Of a stretch of 64,000 bases of DNA, positions 32,066 through 45,060 are shown in pieces. Positions within the stretch are counted from its first letter, which is position 1. Each line of letters opens with the position of its first letter. The position numbers and the translations under genes were made by a program. This stretch comes from Hetaerina americana (taxonomy: Eukaryota > Arthropoda > Insecta > Odonata > Calopterygidae): the NCBI GenBank assembly GCA_022747635.1, contig JAKTNV010000019.1, positions 9,014,001-9,078,000 on the forward strand, read 5' to 3'. A model generated the notes under the pieces. The model was not told the origin of the DNA. It worked only from the letters and a program-made list of their open reading frames with translations, and ran no database searches.

Positions 32066-32597
32066 AATAGTATCGGGATAATTTACGGTAAAATGGATTC
32101 ACTTCAGATTTTGCTACAATGCCTCCCCTTCAAAGTACATCCCTTGAGCGTCAACACACTTTTGCCCTTGCGGCTTTTCAACGATTCAAAGGCTCCCTGG
32201 TAGGTGGGAGACCCTTAAGGGTACGCGTACAAGCTCCTTTGACGGCACTTAGGGTCCCATCGTGGTGTCTTGGAGGGAGGATTTCACTTTTATTGGGAAT
32301 AGGAAATAGTATGCTGGTGCCAAGCCGACTCTGTTGGGGCAATTGTCGCGGTGTCGTTGCAGAAGGTAATCGCAAATAGACACTCGACTCTGTGCTTTTG
32401 GTCGTCCGTCAAGACCTTCGGGAGGACGAATGTAGCGTAGATCTTTCGCATCTCCAAATTCTCAGTGATAATCGTTTGCACCGTCTTCTTATCAATACCA
32501 ATACGATCTGCGATCATGCGCACACTCAACCGACGGTCTGAGTTCAGTACTTCACGCACAAGTTGGGAAAAAATTGTTAACAATACAAACCAATATA
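32066..32597 (-). mobile_element. Internally deleted mariner, copy 2
   Basis: Same layout as the copy at 5545: on minus, VREVLNSDRRLSVRMIADRI and DKKTVQTIITENLEMRKI, then PKVLTDDQKHRVE, then a jump to a C-terminal remnant with SAVKGACTRTLK. The outer ends, AATAGTATCGGGATAATTTA on the left and TTGGGAAAAAATTGTTAACA on the right, are poorly preserved TIRs. Confidence 0.82.
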
Positions 32598-35500
32598 TGT
32601 GCATATAAGCCAATCGTTTCCACAGTACTGCAGAAAAAGTTAAATAAAGTATTACCGACGCTACGCAAGGATTGGTAAGATGGGAGAGTTGACGGAAACC
32701 TGTATTATATTCAGACTTAAGAATTATGTCCACGAAGCGAATGGAGAATCAGAAGTGGCAGTGATAGGCAGGGGATGATGACATGATTGTTTGTCATCTA
32801 TCATGTTTTTTTACTTCTACGTTGAGGAAATGGTAAAGCGAAAGTTTTGCAGATTTATTAATGAAAAAGTCGACTAAATGATCAATATGTGGGTGGTGCA
32901 ATTTGAAATAAGTAAAAAACAAATATACTTATACCATTGGGGGGATCTATATGGATGGAGAGACACTACCTACGGAATACTTGGACCTAGTGCTAAATTA
33001 AAAAAATGTCTCACTTTAAAAACATCAACTTGCTGATAACGAACTATATAAAACACAGGAAAATGCCTAAGCGCATTCTTCCAGAGACATCGAAACATTT
33101 TATTCCCATTATCATTCCTCACAACAAGTTTCTTCGTAAGCATTCACTGCTCGTCACGAAATTGCAAGGCCTTCAAATCCATTTGACTGAAAGAGAAACT
33201 TTGGTGGAATGACTGCGCTTATCGACTTGGAATTTTTGAGAAATATAAGAGACAGAGAAAGATTAAGCTACGCGAGGGTGCAAAATTCTTATTCTACCAA
33301 TTTACGAAGATCCGAGTCAACATGGTGCTTGGGCCTAATTAACTCATGCACCCTATTCAAGGGTTCCAAATTATTAGAATTGGGATTTAGATATGAATGA
33401 AGAGAGATTAATATTCCTAGCCGCTCGCCGACGTAAGTGTAAACCAAAGATTTTTCTAAGCGATTAAAGATGCAAACTCTCTCTAATATAACGACGTATT
33501 CATAAGTTCTGACAAATCACCTACCACGTTGGAAGCATTGCTCTGATAATTTCTCTCAAAAGTTTGCACCCTCGACCAAAATATATCATCAAAATTTTAA
33601 GAAATCAGTATCGATTACATTTTTCCGCAACGTTGCGTGTTTTCACCCACTGCAGATGCTTTGCCTCTCTTTGACCTCTTTTATAAGTTCTTCCTTTATA
33701 AACGCTTTTAAGATGAACTCGAGTTTTAACTAATACTGAATCAAAATTGCGCATCACAGTGCAATCAGAATTATTTCACACAGGTCGCCTTTGTTCACCT
33801 AAAGTGCAAAAGCCGTAAAATATAAGTTTCTGTTTTTCCTACCTTCCAATCCTCTTTAAAGTGGGGCTACATGCATTCTAACTTAAAAGATGCTAACTTG
33901 ATGTCTCATTCGAAAATCAATGTTCGTGTAAAAAAATTTATTCCTAGGAAAAATATTTCAGAAAGTAATGATGATTCCAAAAAATCAAACATATGTGTAT
34001 AAACGCGGTGACTACTTAGTTTGTGTTGTCTTTAGAACGTAATGACATATAATCTGAGACACTTATAACCTCAGCAACCTATTTTAGAATATTTCATTGA
34101 CAGTATTTCCATTTCCTCGGACCGCTAATGCCCACAAAATATCAGCGGCATGTAAATAAATTAAAACCTAATGATATGTCGATATCGTTTTTTTCGCAAT
34201 AACGTGATTATTATATAAAATTGATTCATAACTTAAACTTTGCGTCCAGATTGTAGCCATTTAGTAAAATTCAAACGTTATAATCTTTTCATTCAATATA
34301 AAAATATTACTCATTGTACTTATTAACTAATTCTCTTACAGATACATGAAAATCAATAAACAGAGATATTTGTGGAATGCGTTTAATTTATAAATTGAGT
34401 TTAACAGATTAGAGATCGGTGCCCATACTCGGTTGGGTAGGGTTTAGTGTCTTAAAATATTTCAACAGGACTGTAATCTCGTATCCAGAAAAAAGATATG
34501 AAACTTCAGCGGAAATATATTAAGAAGAAAATGCGGAAAGGGATCAAAGTGAACCAGGTGGCCTAAAAAAATGGTAGGAATATTACCACGCTGGGAATTT
34601 ATTGCAAAAATTTTATATTTGCACCTATCAATTAAAAATAATTGTATTCTGATTACCTAAAATATATCTGCGTATTTTCATTGTTTAGCATGTTGTGTGC
34701 TCATTTAGTTGACCAACACGGAATATTCAATCATATTTATCAGTCTGTAGAACCCAGTAGATTAATTGACTTATTAATGATTGAGTGAAGTGTGGCACTT
34801 GTTATGGTATTGTTTTTCTTCCTACTATTTGAAAACTACATTGCTTTAAAGCCAAATGGACTTAACGGGACGTTTATTTCGAATTTTCATGATGAATAGC
34901 CAGCCCCAATGAATAGCAACACCCAAAAATTTGATCGATGGGGACTAAACCTATCAAAACGACTTCCTAAGCTCCTTCTGGTACCATTGTGTAATAAAAA
35001 TTGTTCAAATCACAAGCTAAACTAATAAAAGGTATCTTCAAAATTTTGGAAATACAAGTCCTAGATATCAAATTGGCGTACCGAAATTTGACCCCAGAGG
35101 AAATGCTCATACTAAAGCACATGGCTTTGATTTATAGAGTGATTAAACTACACTGCGACAGTCATAAAATACCAAAAAGAAAAATATGCCTTTATTAGAT
35201 TAAATATATGAGCAAACTGATTTCAAATGTAAGATTATTTGATTACTTATGTTTTCATATTTACCTGGCGAATCGAAACACTTTTCATTTTGAATCGCAT
35301 TTTTATGCGACTGATTTAAAGTAGCGTTTAAGGCTTTGGAACTTAAATAAAAATTATCCTTAAGAATCAAAACTGTCACATTCCAATATTTTCCCAATAA
35401 AAAATTAATGAATCAAAATAAATTTTATTTACGATACAAAGTAATACCCTCTTGCAAATATAAAAAAGATGCATTCACTTCCTACCTTTAACGGCCGTAT

Positions 35501-36474
35501 TCATTTTGTACTGGGGAAAAATACATGCTATCATTATTTACCGCTCTTAGCTCTCGTGTCATGAATTTTTAAGGCTTCCTTTTAATGGCAGGGAGGTTTA
35601 TAGAGTGGGCGAGGTGGTGTAATGAATCTCCCCGCGCCTTCCCTACCCAAGGACTTTGCCGCATCGTCTTCAAAAAATCCACATCCAAAATAGACTCCAT
35701 CGCGTGACTTTGGCTCTACCTCTCTCTCTTTCACATCATCTCTCTCTCTCTCTCTCTCTCAATCCGTTCACTTCAACCCTTCCCACCCACATTCACCCCC
35801 CTCTGGCGAGCCACGGCTTAGGAGGACCGAGGGTGGGGTTGGGGAAGAAGAGAAGAGAGGGAAATTTTATGTTAAACGCAAATTAAATCAAAATTCAAGA
35901 GCGGCTGTACCAAACACCGAGCTACATAGCACAGTAACATTTTCTATGGTGCCTTGAAGCTCCAGTGGGATTCAATAAAATTTCAAATAAAAATGGTAGT
36001 TAATGCATTTAAAATCAAATGAATAATCTTACAAGCTTTCATTCTTGAAAATGATCGTCTAATAAATTAAATTTCTTAAAAATGCCGTTCAACTTTTGGT
36101 AATGCTCTTCGCCACTGTGATGGCAGTGAAGCATTGATATTAAAAAAATTCTAAATGCTCAGAGAAAATAATATTAGCAAATGAAAAAACAGAGTAATAT
36201 CTATAGTTTTACTGAAGAATCTAATCAATCAGCCCAGCGCACTAGTCCGATACAAAAAGCTAATCTTACATGCGGCAGGAGAACATAAGATAAAACATCC
36301 CGTTATCTTCAACCAAGAATGCTCGAATGTATCCACTCGTGTTCGACATTAAACAAACCTATTACCACTACTGTTTTCCAAGATTAGTGTTGGTTTTGTC
36401 GTAATAAGACATTAATTCTGAGACGTTCATAACTTCTTGAAAATGCCACGGTAGCAGGAAATTGAATGTTAACT
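32598..36474. other. AT-rich region, no genes recognised
   Basis: Nearly 3.9 kb with no domain-bearing frame. Short frames at 33006-33400 and 35001-35397 lack codon bias or motifs. The only simple repeat is (CT)n near 35719-35760. I cannot say what this DNA does. Confidence 0.45.
35719..35761 (+). repeat. (CT)n microsatellite
   Basis: TC-rich run with a pure CT dinucleotide stretch at about 35740-35760, followed by a C-rich patch to 35810. Confidence 0.9.
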
Positions 36475-36715
36475 CGGAACTCCATGGAAAAAGTCGCTCG
36501 GAACTACTGTATTCATCCACCTATCACGTAACCACATCCTCCATGTCGCACTCTCCGCTAAATATTTAAAAATATATAGCACTCTCGAATAAGGAAGGAT
36601 GCAAAACTCTATCTGAATGCAAATCAGTCCTACCCACCTACAACCAAATATATGAGCTATTAGAGAACACTTCGAATTGCGCGCTCCGATCATCCTTGGG
36701 CAAGGAAATATATAC
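36475..36715 (-). repeat. Dispersed repeat, copy A
   Basis: Reverse complement of 47632-47815 with one extra internal block of about 50 bases: both share AGAGTTTTGCATCCTTCCTT and TTATTCGAGAGTGC (as read on minus here), the block CACGTAACCACxTCCT and CTTGGGCAAGGAAATATA. On one strand it can encode KTLSECKSVV and DDPWARKY-like sequence, which may be the end of a retroelement frame. Family unknown. Confidence 0.7.
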
Positions 36716-36964
36716 TAGTACTCTACTGAATTGATTCACTTAGCTTTAGACTCACTAAATGAGACTTCACCTTTCATTTGAAAATCACAGTGCTTATATA
36801 TTGACTCAGGTTGGCATATGTCACATATTACAGGGCGTAATGCGTCCTACGAATCTCATATAAACTGCATCCTCGCATTTGCTCCTATGCCAAAAAGTAA
36901 CTCTTCGAAGCATTGATGCTGGTGTGAGTTACGAGTTCGATTCTAATTTGGTTTTATTGTTGTA

Positions 36965-37300
36965 TGAGTAAACCATAAACACAATAATCAACCCGAAGGT
37001 CGGTTTGATAGATTTGGGTCTAGTTCACTCAATACTCAAGGTCGGTCGAAGGTGATGGATGGATCCACTCAGTACAAAGCCCGACGGCGTGTGAAATTCA
37101 CACATCAGGGTGTTGAGGGGTGACCATTCATTTTGTTCCTTTCCCTGTGCCTTTCCCTATGGTTTTTCTGGGAAGTTACGGAACACGAAAAATCACATAG
37201 CTTGGGTGAGGAACTGGGGCGTGCCCAGAGGGATGCCCAGGAGTCGAAGCCCGGTCAGTATGTCCAAAGCTCTACCCCTGGACTACCACATCCCCATTAT
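36965..37300 (-). repeat. tRNA-derived SINE, nearly full length, minus strand
   Basis: Reverse complement of the 725-1000 family: tail (AATCAACCCGAAGGTCGG on plus), GTGTGAAATTCACACATCAG block, GAAAAATCACATAGCTTGGG block, and head with B-box-like sequence near 37240-37255 and A box near 37270-37295. With about 335 bases it is the longest copy here. Confidence 0.82.
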
Positions 37301-39136
37301 ATGAATATGGTGGTCAATTTTATGCTCCTTCTGTGAGACTTTTGATTTCATTTAGCCTGCGTGGTGTAAATGTCATATCATAATTTAAATCCTCAAAGAG
37401 ACCTCAAGGAAGAGTTTGGGATGACTTTGGGGACAAGAATCATCTTTTATGCATACAAACCCAGCATTTTTTTAAGTGGAATCATACATATGATACATAA
37501 ATGCCACATTTTTGTAAATCTAAAGATATCGCGGTATATTTTGTTTTAATATTTTCACAAATTGGATGCATTAATTGCCTATGGCGGTGGGAAAGGACTC
37601 TCTTTATCATCGAACATTATTTTCCAAACCAGAAAACACGAGTCGAGAAATTTTGGAAGGGTTACTTGAAAAGTGTGAATGTGAAAACATCCAGAAGACT
37701 CCTAAAGCCTAATAGTTGCGGACCCCAGTCTACATCTACATCAATACCCTGCGAGCCACCAAAAAGGTGTGTGGCAGTCAGACATGTAAGACTATCACCG
37801 CCTACGGCCATGAAGAGATAAAAGCCAATTCATAACGAGTCATTCGACAGAAAAGGGAAAATTATATAATTGAATCACACCTGGGTCTCCAAAGATTACT
37901 TGAACGTTTTCTAGCGTCATATTATCTTTAGTCTCTTTTTTGCGATAAAACCAACTTTATCTCTCCTCTGAAGAAGAACTGTCGCATTAACTTTTGGTAA
38001 ACATGACAAGAGGAAAAATAATAAATGAGATATAGTTATGCTATAATCTTGTGAAAAATCTTCAAGGGCATTGTTATACTTGAGAGTACAAGGGCAAATT
38101 ACAAGAGTTTATGATATCATGATAATCAGAAAAAGATAATAGGATATTAGTAATTTGCATTTATATAATAAACCAATGCTCAGCCGATATCAGTTCTTTC
38201 AGAATAATAAAAAAGCTCTGAATGTACCCTCGACTCAGGAAAATAAGGTAGACTAACCGATTGTAATAGGAAAAATAGTACTATATTGGTAAATGCACTT
38301 TGGAATGAATAATCGGCAAGTGTCGAACGGGAAATGCTAGGGGTTGGTCACACAGTTCATTAAAATAGATTGTCGTCCGTGCTCAGCAAGAGCTGTGATC
38401 ACATAAAGCGCTAACAGTAGCAATTATAGCAAACATTGCCTACCCGATCGTTATATTTCTTGACAATAGGCCCACGACCCTTAACTATATGTAATAATCA
38501 ATTCTGGCCAAACTCGAATCAAGTGTTGAGAAAACCAGAGGCAGAAAATATCCTAAGGAAATGTAACTGTTTGTGATATTGAGGCAGGTGTAATGATAAA
38601 CATTTTCCAAATAAAAGAGCAGCTATTCCAACCCAGCAAACTAGTACGCAATGTTTAGCGCGAACGCGAACAACACGCGGAGAGCAAAGGTTCCGAGGTA
38701 GCAGCAGGAGCACTTGAGTTAACGATAGGTACTCGAAGACTACCTCCAACAATCGAAGCCATTAAATCTCGCGCTGGACTCGGCTCGGCTTCTCTCTCAC
38801 TCGCACCACCCCACAAATTGATCGAATGACCTCTCTGATATTGAATTATTCATTGTTTCTTAGATTTGGAAAACAAATGTTATGGTTTCATTAATAATCA
38901 TAGTCACAGTTGTTTGCGTTCATCTGAGATGTATCATGGAGCTTTTTTTAATAATCAATTCCACTTTTGATTGTAAAAATAGTGCGAGCATGGTCTTCAC
39001 TTTAATTCGTCGTCATCAGTTCATCTCCCGATCATCAGAATATAAGGAACAAGGATAAATTTATTCAAGATTAACTGAGACAAAAAAAGAACAATTTTTC
39101 CGGTGGTGAAGATAAAAATTAAAGTAGTCTATGTTC
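37301..39136. other. Unassigned region, little recognised
   Basis: 37725-37790 contains GCGAGCCACC and GGTGTGTGGC forming an imperfect palindrome after TCTACATCTACATC, a block I associate with arthropod retroelement ends, but I cannot name it. 38640-38800 is GC-richer (GCGCGAACGCGAACAACACG), possibly a decayed element. No gene is called. Confidence 0.35.
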
Positions 39137-39140
39137 AGGC

Positions 39141-39145
39141 ATTTG

Positions 39146-39201
<56 letters not shown>

Positions 39202-39330
39202 AATGAGGGACAGAACTCCTCTCTTCCTTGATAAAGGTGGTCACGACCACCGAAAATTCGAAAAATAGCGAGTCTCTTTTTTGTGTGTTTCTGTGTTTTT
39301 ATCTGTGTCCACTAGTGCTAAGTGTTATAC

Positions 39331-39380
<50 letters not shown>
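39141..39380. repeat. Two (TA)n runs enclosing a hairpin motif
   Basis: (TA)n runs at 39151-39199 and 39333-39379 enclose about 130 bases. The first run is flanked by CATTTGATA and TATCAAATG, an inverted pair. Between the runs, TTGATAAA, then GGTGGTCACGACCACC (39236-39251), then GAAAATTCG repeats the TGATGA-stem-GAAA order with a perfect GGTGGT/ACCACC stem and a decayed core. Confidence 0.85.
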
Positions 39381-39383
<3 letters not shown>

Positions 39384-39384
39384 C

Positions 39385-40560
39385 CCCGGACTACAACCTT
39401 GACGTGGTGGAAGGGCGTGTGCGTTCCGATGACCCCTAGAGCTGTGCTGGCGGGAGTAATTATAATTGCTCCTGGCAGGGTCACCCATGCCAGATCGGTC
39501 GAAGGTTAGCAGCCAGACAAAAGGTAGTCCACGCAGCGTCTGTTCCCCAGTTAGGCGGCTGCAATGGCGTCTGACCCCAGTGGGGCGGCCTGTAAGTGAT
39601 GGTGTCGCGTTAAAAACACTATTGAGAAAGGCAACGGGAAACCACCTCAATTATCATTCACAAGATTTAAATGATCGACAATGCAGAGATTTTGAGTCCT
39701 GGCAACTACGGGGCTCGGCCCAATCGGCCGTATGTCGTGCCCGGCAGCGGGGGAGGCAAGGCTTCCGCGGTCGTCATCCCTGTCGCACTGAATTTCCAAA
39801 TCGCTCAGCAATGCCTGCAACCCCTTGGCTGACTGACAAACTAAAGCTTGGTCATCAGCGAACCTAACTGATTTTACGAATTCCCCTCCAACTTTCATCC
39901 CTATCTCAAGTTCTTCCCATGCCTCTTTAATCACTTCCTCCACATATACGTTGAACAGCACCGGTGATAATGAAAATCCTGTCTTACACCTCTTGGTAAC
40001 ACTGCCCATGTGGGCTCTCCGTTCCTCTCTGGCACATGGGCAGTCTGAGACATGTACAGGTGACGATTTCCTCGGTCGGGGTTGGTTACCCATGTCGATT
40101 AGGCAAAACAGTTTTTACATAGGGGAGGGAGTTGATGACGGAGGGCTGAGTATGGATATTAAGAATAGGATTGTGAATACTTTGAAGTGAAGTTTTTGTT
40201 TTTCAGCGCGGAAACATGATCATTGAAGAAAGATGATATGTGTTGAATACGAGGTGTTTTACATGTTATTGTGTAGAAGAATTTAAATTCAGGATATTAG
40301 GAAACTAAACGAGGCAAGATAGGAGAGAAGAGAAAGTTATTTGGAGAAACGGAAAGGAGATATGAAAATAGAAAAAGGCAAAAAATGCGGGGTACTTGGA
40401 TTGACGATGGAATGTTGAAGATCGTGATGGAAAGATAAACTTTAGACGAGTGAGGTAGGAGAATGGAAGATGACATTAAGGGAGGACGGAAGTATGAGGA
40501 AATGAAGATGGTTTTTTCGAAGAGTGAAGTTGGATAAAGCTAGTTCTGCAGTGGTTTTGC
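39385..40560 (+). pseudogene. RTE-like LINE with internal inversion
   Basis: 39385-39790 (plus) matches the 5' part of RTE-like elements: WRLTPVGRPVSDGVALKTLL and KATGNHLNYHSQDLNDRQCR. 39795-40065 is inverted: on minus it reads CKTGFSLSPVLFNVYVEEVI and GEFVKSVRFADDQALVCQSA, the RT core. From about 40100 the plus strand resumes with FYIGEGVDDGG, MDIKNRIVNTLK and, after stops, DGMLKIVMER and GGRKYEEMK, the C-terminal end. Parts of endonuclease and RT are missing. It contains stops and cannot be active. Confidence 0.75.
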
Positions 40561-40931
40561 GTTTGGTAAAGCTTAGCAATTTAAAAGATGTAATTTAGTA
40601 TGACCAAATATAAATGACCTCAACTGGTGGGATACCATCATTGGCATTGTTTGTTTGAAATAGTAGTGAAAAAATATGGAAATAATGGGCTAGTTTTTCG
40701 CAGGAACTTTGAGGATTTTGAGATTTGTAGAATGAGAGAAATTTTCAATAAATTTGGTCAATAGCAGTGGTCTATCGGACATTTCTATGATTTGACCCTC
40801 GGAAATTACTACAGGGAGGGAATCGCTCCACACGTAACATTTAAACGCAAAAATGTTGGCATCCCATTCGCTTTTCATTTCTTATCGCGTAACTGTGTCC
40901 CATCAGCTTCTTTGTAAATTCAGATATACTA
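40561..40931. other. Unassigned spacer left of mariner
   Basis: AT-rich, no recognised content. It ends with the TA target site (40930-40931) of the mariner. Confidence 0.5.
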
Positions 40932-42230
40932 CCTTGATCAAAAAGTTCCCGGAATAACCACCGTGTGGCGCTCCCATCGTTCCGATTTGAGTTCTGTTTT
41001 TTTTGTTAAATTGTTACATCTGTTGTTGATATTCCCTTTAAATCTTAGTGTCATAACTTGACATTTGCAAAAGTTACGTAGCCAAGAGTACATCTATCTC
41101 TGTGTGTGTTGGCGATTTTTTACAATTTCAGAAATGGATTTAAATTTGCAACAACGAACTTGTATTAAATTTTGCGTAAAAACGGATTTAGTGGCGCACG
41201 GACGTTGGAAATGTTGGAAAAGTGTTTCGGCAACGATTCTCTAAAAAAAACGGTCGTTTACCAGTGGCACGAGCGGTTCAGAAGTGGTCGTGAGTCAATC
41301 GAAGATGATGAACGCAGTGGCAGACCATCGACATCGAAAGTCGGTGAAAAAATTGATAAAGTAAAAGAAATGTTGGTCAATAACCGCAAATTAACCATCA
41401 GAGAAATAGCGGAGGACTTGAACATTGCCTATGGATCCGCCCAAGACATTGTGGTTAATGATTTGGGTTTCCGTCGTGTAGCAGCAAAAATACCTCAATT
41501 TCATGCAAAAAAGAGACCGTGTTGACGTCGCAAAAGACATGATTTGCGAGGCTGAATCCGATCCCACATTCATCAAAAGGATCATTACTGGAGACGAGAC
41601 GTGGGTTTATGAGTACGACACGCAATCCAGACATCAGGCAAGTGAATGGCGTTCACCAAATGAGCCGAGACCAAAAAAACCACGTCGTTTTCAGTCAAAA
41701 AAGAAGGCAATGCTGACGGTTTTCATGGATTACAACGGTGTAGTGCAACATGAATTTTTGCCAGAAGGCCAGACAGTAATTTGGGCGTTATGAGACGTTT
41801 GCGTGAAGCAATTCGCCGAAAGAGACCAGAAATGTGGGCATAAAACTCGTGGATTTTGCACCATGATAACGCACCGTCGCACAGTGCTATCATTATTCGT
41901 AATTTTTTGACGAAAAATGCAACAAATACCATCCAACAGCCACCGAATTCACCTGATTTGGCTCCCTGTGACTTCTTTCTGTTCAATCGAGTTAAAACCA
42001 TTACGGGGAACGCGTTTTAGCAGCCGAGAGGAAGTAATGGAAAAATCGCAGGAAGCACTGATGGACATACCGAAAACCGAATATAAAAAATGTTTCGAGG
42101 ATTGGATCAGGCGCTGGCATAAGTGTGTTGCAGTCGATGGGGATTACTTTGACGGGGACAATATAGATTTAGATGAATAAACTTGTATTTTTAATTTTCT
42201 GAATAAATTCCGGGAAATTTTTGATCAAGG
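40932..42230 (+). mobile_element. Full-length mariner, decayed coding frame
   Basis: The 1299-base element has matching TIRs: CCTTGATCAAAAAGTTCCCG at the left end, and at the right the minus strand reads CCTTGATCAAAAATTTCCCG. Both ends are flanked by the TA duplication (40930-40931 and 42231-42232). Length and structure are those of a mariner. It contains one transposase pseudogene. Confidence 0.95.
41134..42180 (+). pseudogene. Mariner transposase, three frame breaks
   Basis: From ATG 41134 the frame reads MDLNLQQRTCIKFCVK, shifts at an A-run near 41178, continues NGFSGARTLEMLEKCFG, a helix-turn-helix around LTIREIAEDLNIAYGSAQ, and shifts again near 41500. The catalytic part has TGDETWVYEYD, then after a deletion near 41785 HHDNAPSH and PDLAPCDFFLF. 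The spacing from HDN to CDFF is 34 residues, so the D,D34D triad is kept. A last stretch ends near 42180 with GDYFDGDNIDLDE. Breaks look like small deletions. The family is cut-and-paste at TA sites. Confidence 0.92.
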
Positions 42231-42232
42231 TA

Positions 42233-44030
42233 GTACTCATATATGATTCTTGCGCAGACAACACAGCTTTCATTTTTCTCTGCCATGTCGGACTCTGGTG
42301 CACGTATGCATGTTCCTGGGATCCAAATAAGACTCCATTGTTGAATCGGCCATTGTTCCATTGTTCCTTTATGAACAAGCAGCGTGTTACACAACGGCCA
42401 GCCTGAAGCAAACTCGATTCCACGGAAGTTGTGCGCTCAAGTGGTCGCACTATCCAACAGAAAACCGTAACATGCAAATTCATATAACTAATAATTCACT
42501 GAAATTAAAATATTCACTTCATTAATGCTCATTGCCTAAACATGTGCCTCAACTTGTATTTATACATTCATTAAATTTTATCTTTGCAGGTTTTATCCTT
42601 TTTTTTGCATTAGGGAAGTATTTATTTCATTTTTCTTATTTGAGATTGTATGCCCTTACGTCTCTTTTTATTCTTCTCTATATAAAGTGATGCTCTGCCC
42701 AGCATCTCTCTGCTGTTCACTGCGGTTTTCCAACCTGATACTATTACCTTGAAACTTACATACTAAACTATGTGGCTTCAATTGGTACCATTAGAATAGT
42801 TATTTAGCTTAATAATTCTTTTTTGGTCCAATCCTTCCAACGTCTCTTTCCCATTGATGTTTAAACTTAGATTATTAAAATACAATACAGGGCAGTCAAT
42901 TTTTTCTCAAATTAAGCCGATTTTCCCTGAGCCTTCCTCCCCCTGAGTGAGGTTAACCCACCGCCTTCCGCCTCGGGGAGGATTCCTCTGTCATCCCCTC
43001 TCCCGCCTCATCCTCTCTCCCGCCTCCTCTCTCTCTCACCTCCCCTCTCCTGGTATCCTCCGCTCAACCCTCCCTGCCCTTCTCAGGTCAACGGGGAAAC
43101 GGGTCACGCTGGATTGAATGCAAGTATGCAGCGACGGCGGATACATCTCTCGGGGCGCTCATGTCCCCAGTGGGCGCAGTTTCGTCAGCCACGGTGTTTG
43201 ACACGACTGTGAGTGGTAAAAGAGGAGAAGGCGCATTCCTTTTACAGTATGGACTGCGGACTGAGCTGCGCTCAAAATGTTTAGGAATTAAAGCTCATGT
43301 CTTTAGGTGCCTAAATGTGAGGGAGTGAAATTGAAATGTCGCCTTCTTTTTGGGCACCCGCCATAATAGTACTACCATATATTTGAGAATATATAAGATT
43401 AATCTAACTAGCATTTAGAAATTGATAAAAAAAGATGATATACGGCTCTAAATATTGAGACAATGCTTCATGAAGTAACAAAAATATACTGCGAGACAAA
43501 GAACGACGATGAAATAAGATAGTGACGGCTGACTTTGAGGGGTAGCTTGTGCACAGCAGCGTGGATTCAAGAGACATAATTGTTAATTTTACAATTTTTT
43601 AGTTTTTTGACCTCCGTTGATATATTTTCTCATTTCTTATAATTTTACTGGCATTGGAGATGCATTTTAGGGGCTATAAGTTGCGTTATTCTGTATTTAA
43701 TAAAAAAATGAAGGATATAATATAGCGAAAACAAGGTGTATGTCTGGTGATACATTAACATAATTAGCGTTAATTCAACATAAAAAGGTATATAAAATAC
43801 AACTTTTTAGGTTGAATACATTGAATTACTAGAAAAACATTTCTCTTATTAATTTATCCGTTTTTTTTAAGTATTTGATTAGACTTCGTTTTTCGGGTAG
43901 TAACTCATTTCAATAACAGTGATCTCTATTTTTTTGGCATACGGTACCAAATGTACAATATGGTAGTTCTTCGATTATCATTTCTCGCAATTTAATGTCG
44001 TGTAGACTTTTTTGTCCAGAGGGACGATTT
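42233..44030. other. Unassigned, with GC-rich patch
   Basis: 42940-43210 is unusually GC- and pyrimidine-rich (CCTCCCC runs, then TCTCGGGGCGCTCATGTCCC). It may be a decayed element 5' region or a CpG-rich regulatory stretch. The rest is AT-rich. No frame is called. Confidence 0.35.
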
Positions 44031-44034
44031 ATCG

Positions 44035-45060
44035 GACGGGGGAATGTGGCTTCCTTTCCATGATAGGACGCAGAATCTGCAACCACCCAGACTCCCTTGA
44101 TAAATTCCTCTCAAATCTACAACCATTACCTTTCCAATGAGATCACCCTGAAGCCCTTCCGAAGAAAAGAATCCAAAGACATGCTTACACTCCTTAATCT
44201 ACCTCCACCGCAGAAAACCACCCCCTTTTAATTGGTACCGCGTACTTCCCTGGCATAGTCTCTGTGATCAATCCTAAATATCCTCTACCCTACCCTCAAA
44301 AACTACAACTCCGCCATCAACCTTTTTGTTAAATGCCCCTCTGTTACTTTCAAACGTCCCATCAACTTATTAGATCTGCCAAAATCACCCAATTCACTCC
44401 TTAAATCCCCGATCCGTCCCAAAGCCACTCCCATGCCTTGCAATAAACCTAGATGCGAAACGTCCTATTTTCAAAACCCGGGCCCCATCCCTCTCCACCC
44501 GATTTTTTACTTTCTCCAACCCATTCACTACTCCACATGCACTTTCAGCGGTGTAATTTACCTTCTGAAGTGCCAGCTATGCCCTGCCTTCTACATTGGA
44601 CAGTGTACCACACCCCTCAATGTTAGAACCAATAATCACCGGGCCTCATGCGAGAATCCTTCCCTGATAGGGATGCTCCCAAAACCAAAACACGCTTCCG
44701 AACAAAAACTCTCTTTGATAAATGCTAAAGGGTCTCCATTTAATTCTCTCCCACCTTCCGACTCTCGATTCAAACTGAAAACAATAGAACAGGTGTTTAT
44801 CTGGCTCCTGGATTCGTGGAATGAGGCAAGTATAAATACCAGATGCTAATTACTTCAATCTTCAGATATTTTTATCCCCCTGAGCTCCCAAAACCTTGCA
44901 TACTATACCCACACTTCCACAATTTCTCCTCCCAACTCTTACCCTCACAAACCTTTTACCCGCTTTCCCCTTCCATACAGCGTCTTCATCCCTTACTGTT
45001 AAAATCTTTTTCTCATTTCCTTCTCTCCTTTGAGAAAGACGGCAGCAGGCGTCCGGGGTT
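44035..45060 (+). pseudogene. Penelope-like element 3' part with GIY-YIG endonuclease
   Basis: A frame 44433-44849 contains a CNKPRCETSYF cysteine pair, then GVIYLLKCQLCPAFYIGQC with the GIY-YIG-type spacing, and NNHRASC, ending NEAS. This is the endonuclease layout of Penelope-like elements: a zinc-finger-like C..C, then IYLL..C..C...YIG, then R.NNHR. Upstream (44035-44430) the end of the reverse transcriptase, with RPINLLDLPKSPNSLL-like sequence, is broken by several frameshifts. Downstream, 45030-45058 reads TTTGAGAAAGACGGCAGCAG and GCGTCCGGGG, a decayed form of the recurring hairpin motif. It is not active. Confidence 0.75.

Noticed and set aside
37975..38010. CTGAAGAAGAACTG near 37978 as another hairpin motif
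   Set aside because: No matching stem and no GAAA in the right place; not counted with the motif family.
39141..39209. (TA)n with CATTTGATA/TATCAAATG flanks as a transposon with TIRs
   Set aside because: Nine-base arms next to a self-complementary repeat are too short to be convincing; only the enclosed hairpin motif was kept.
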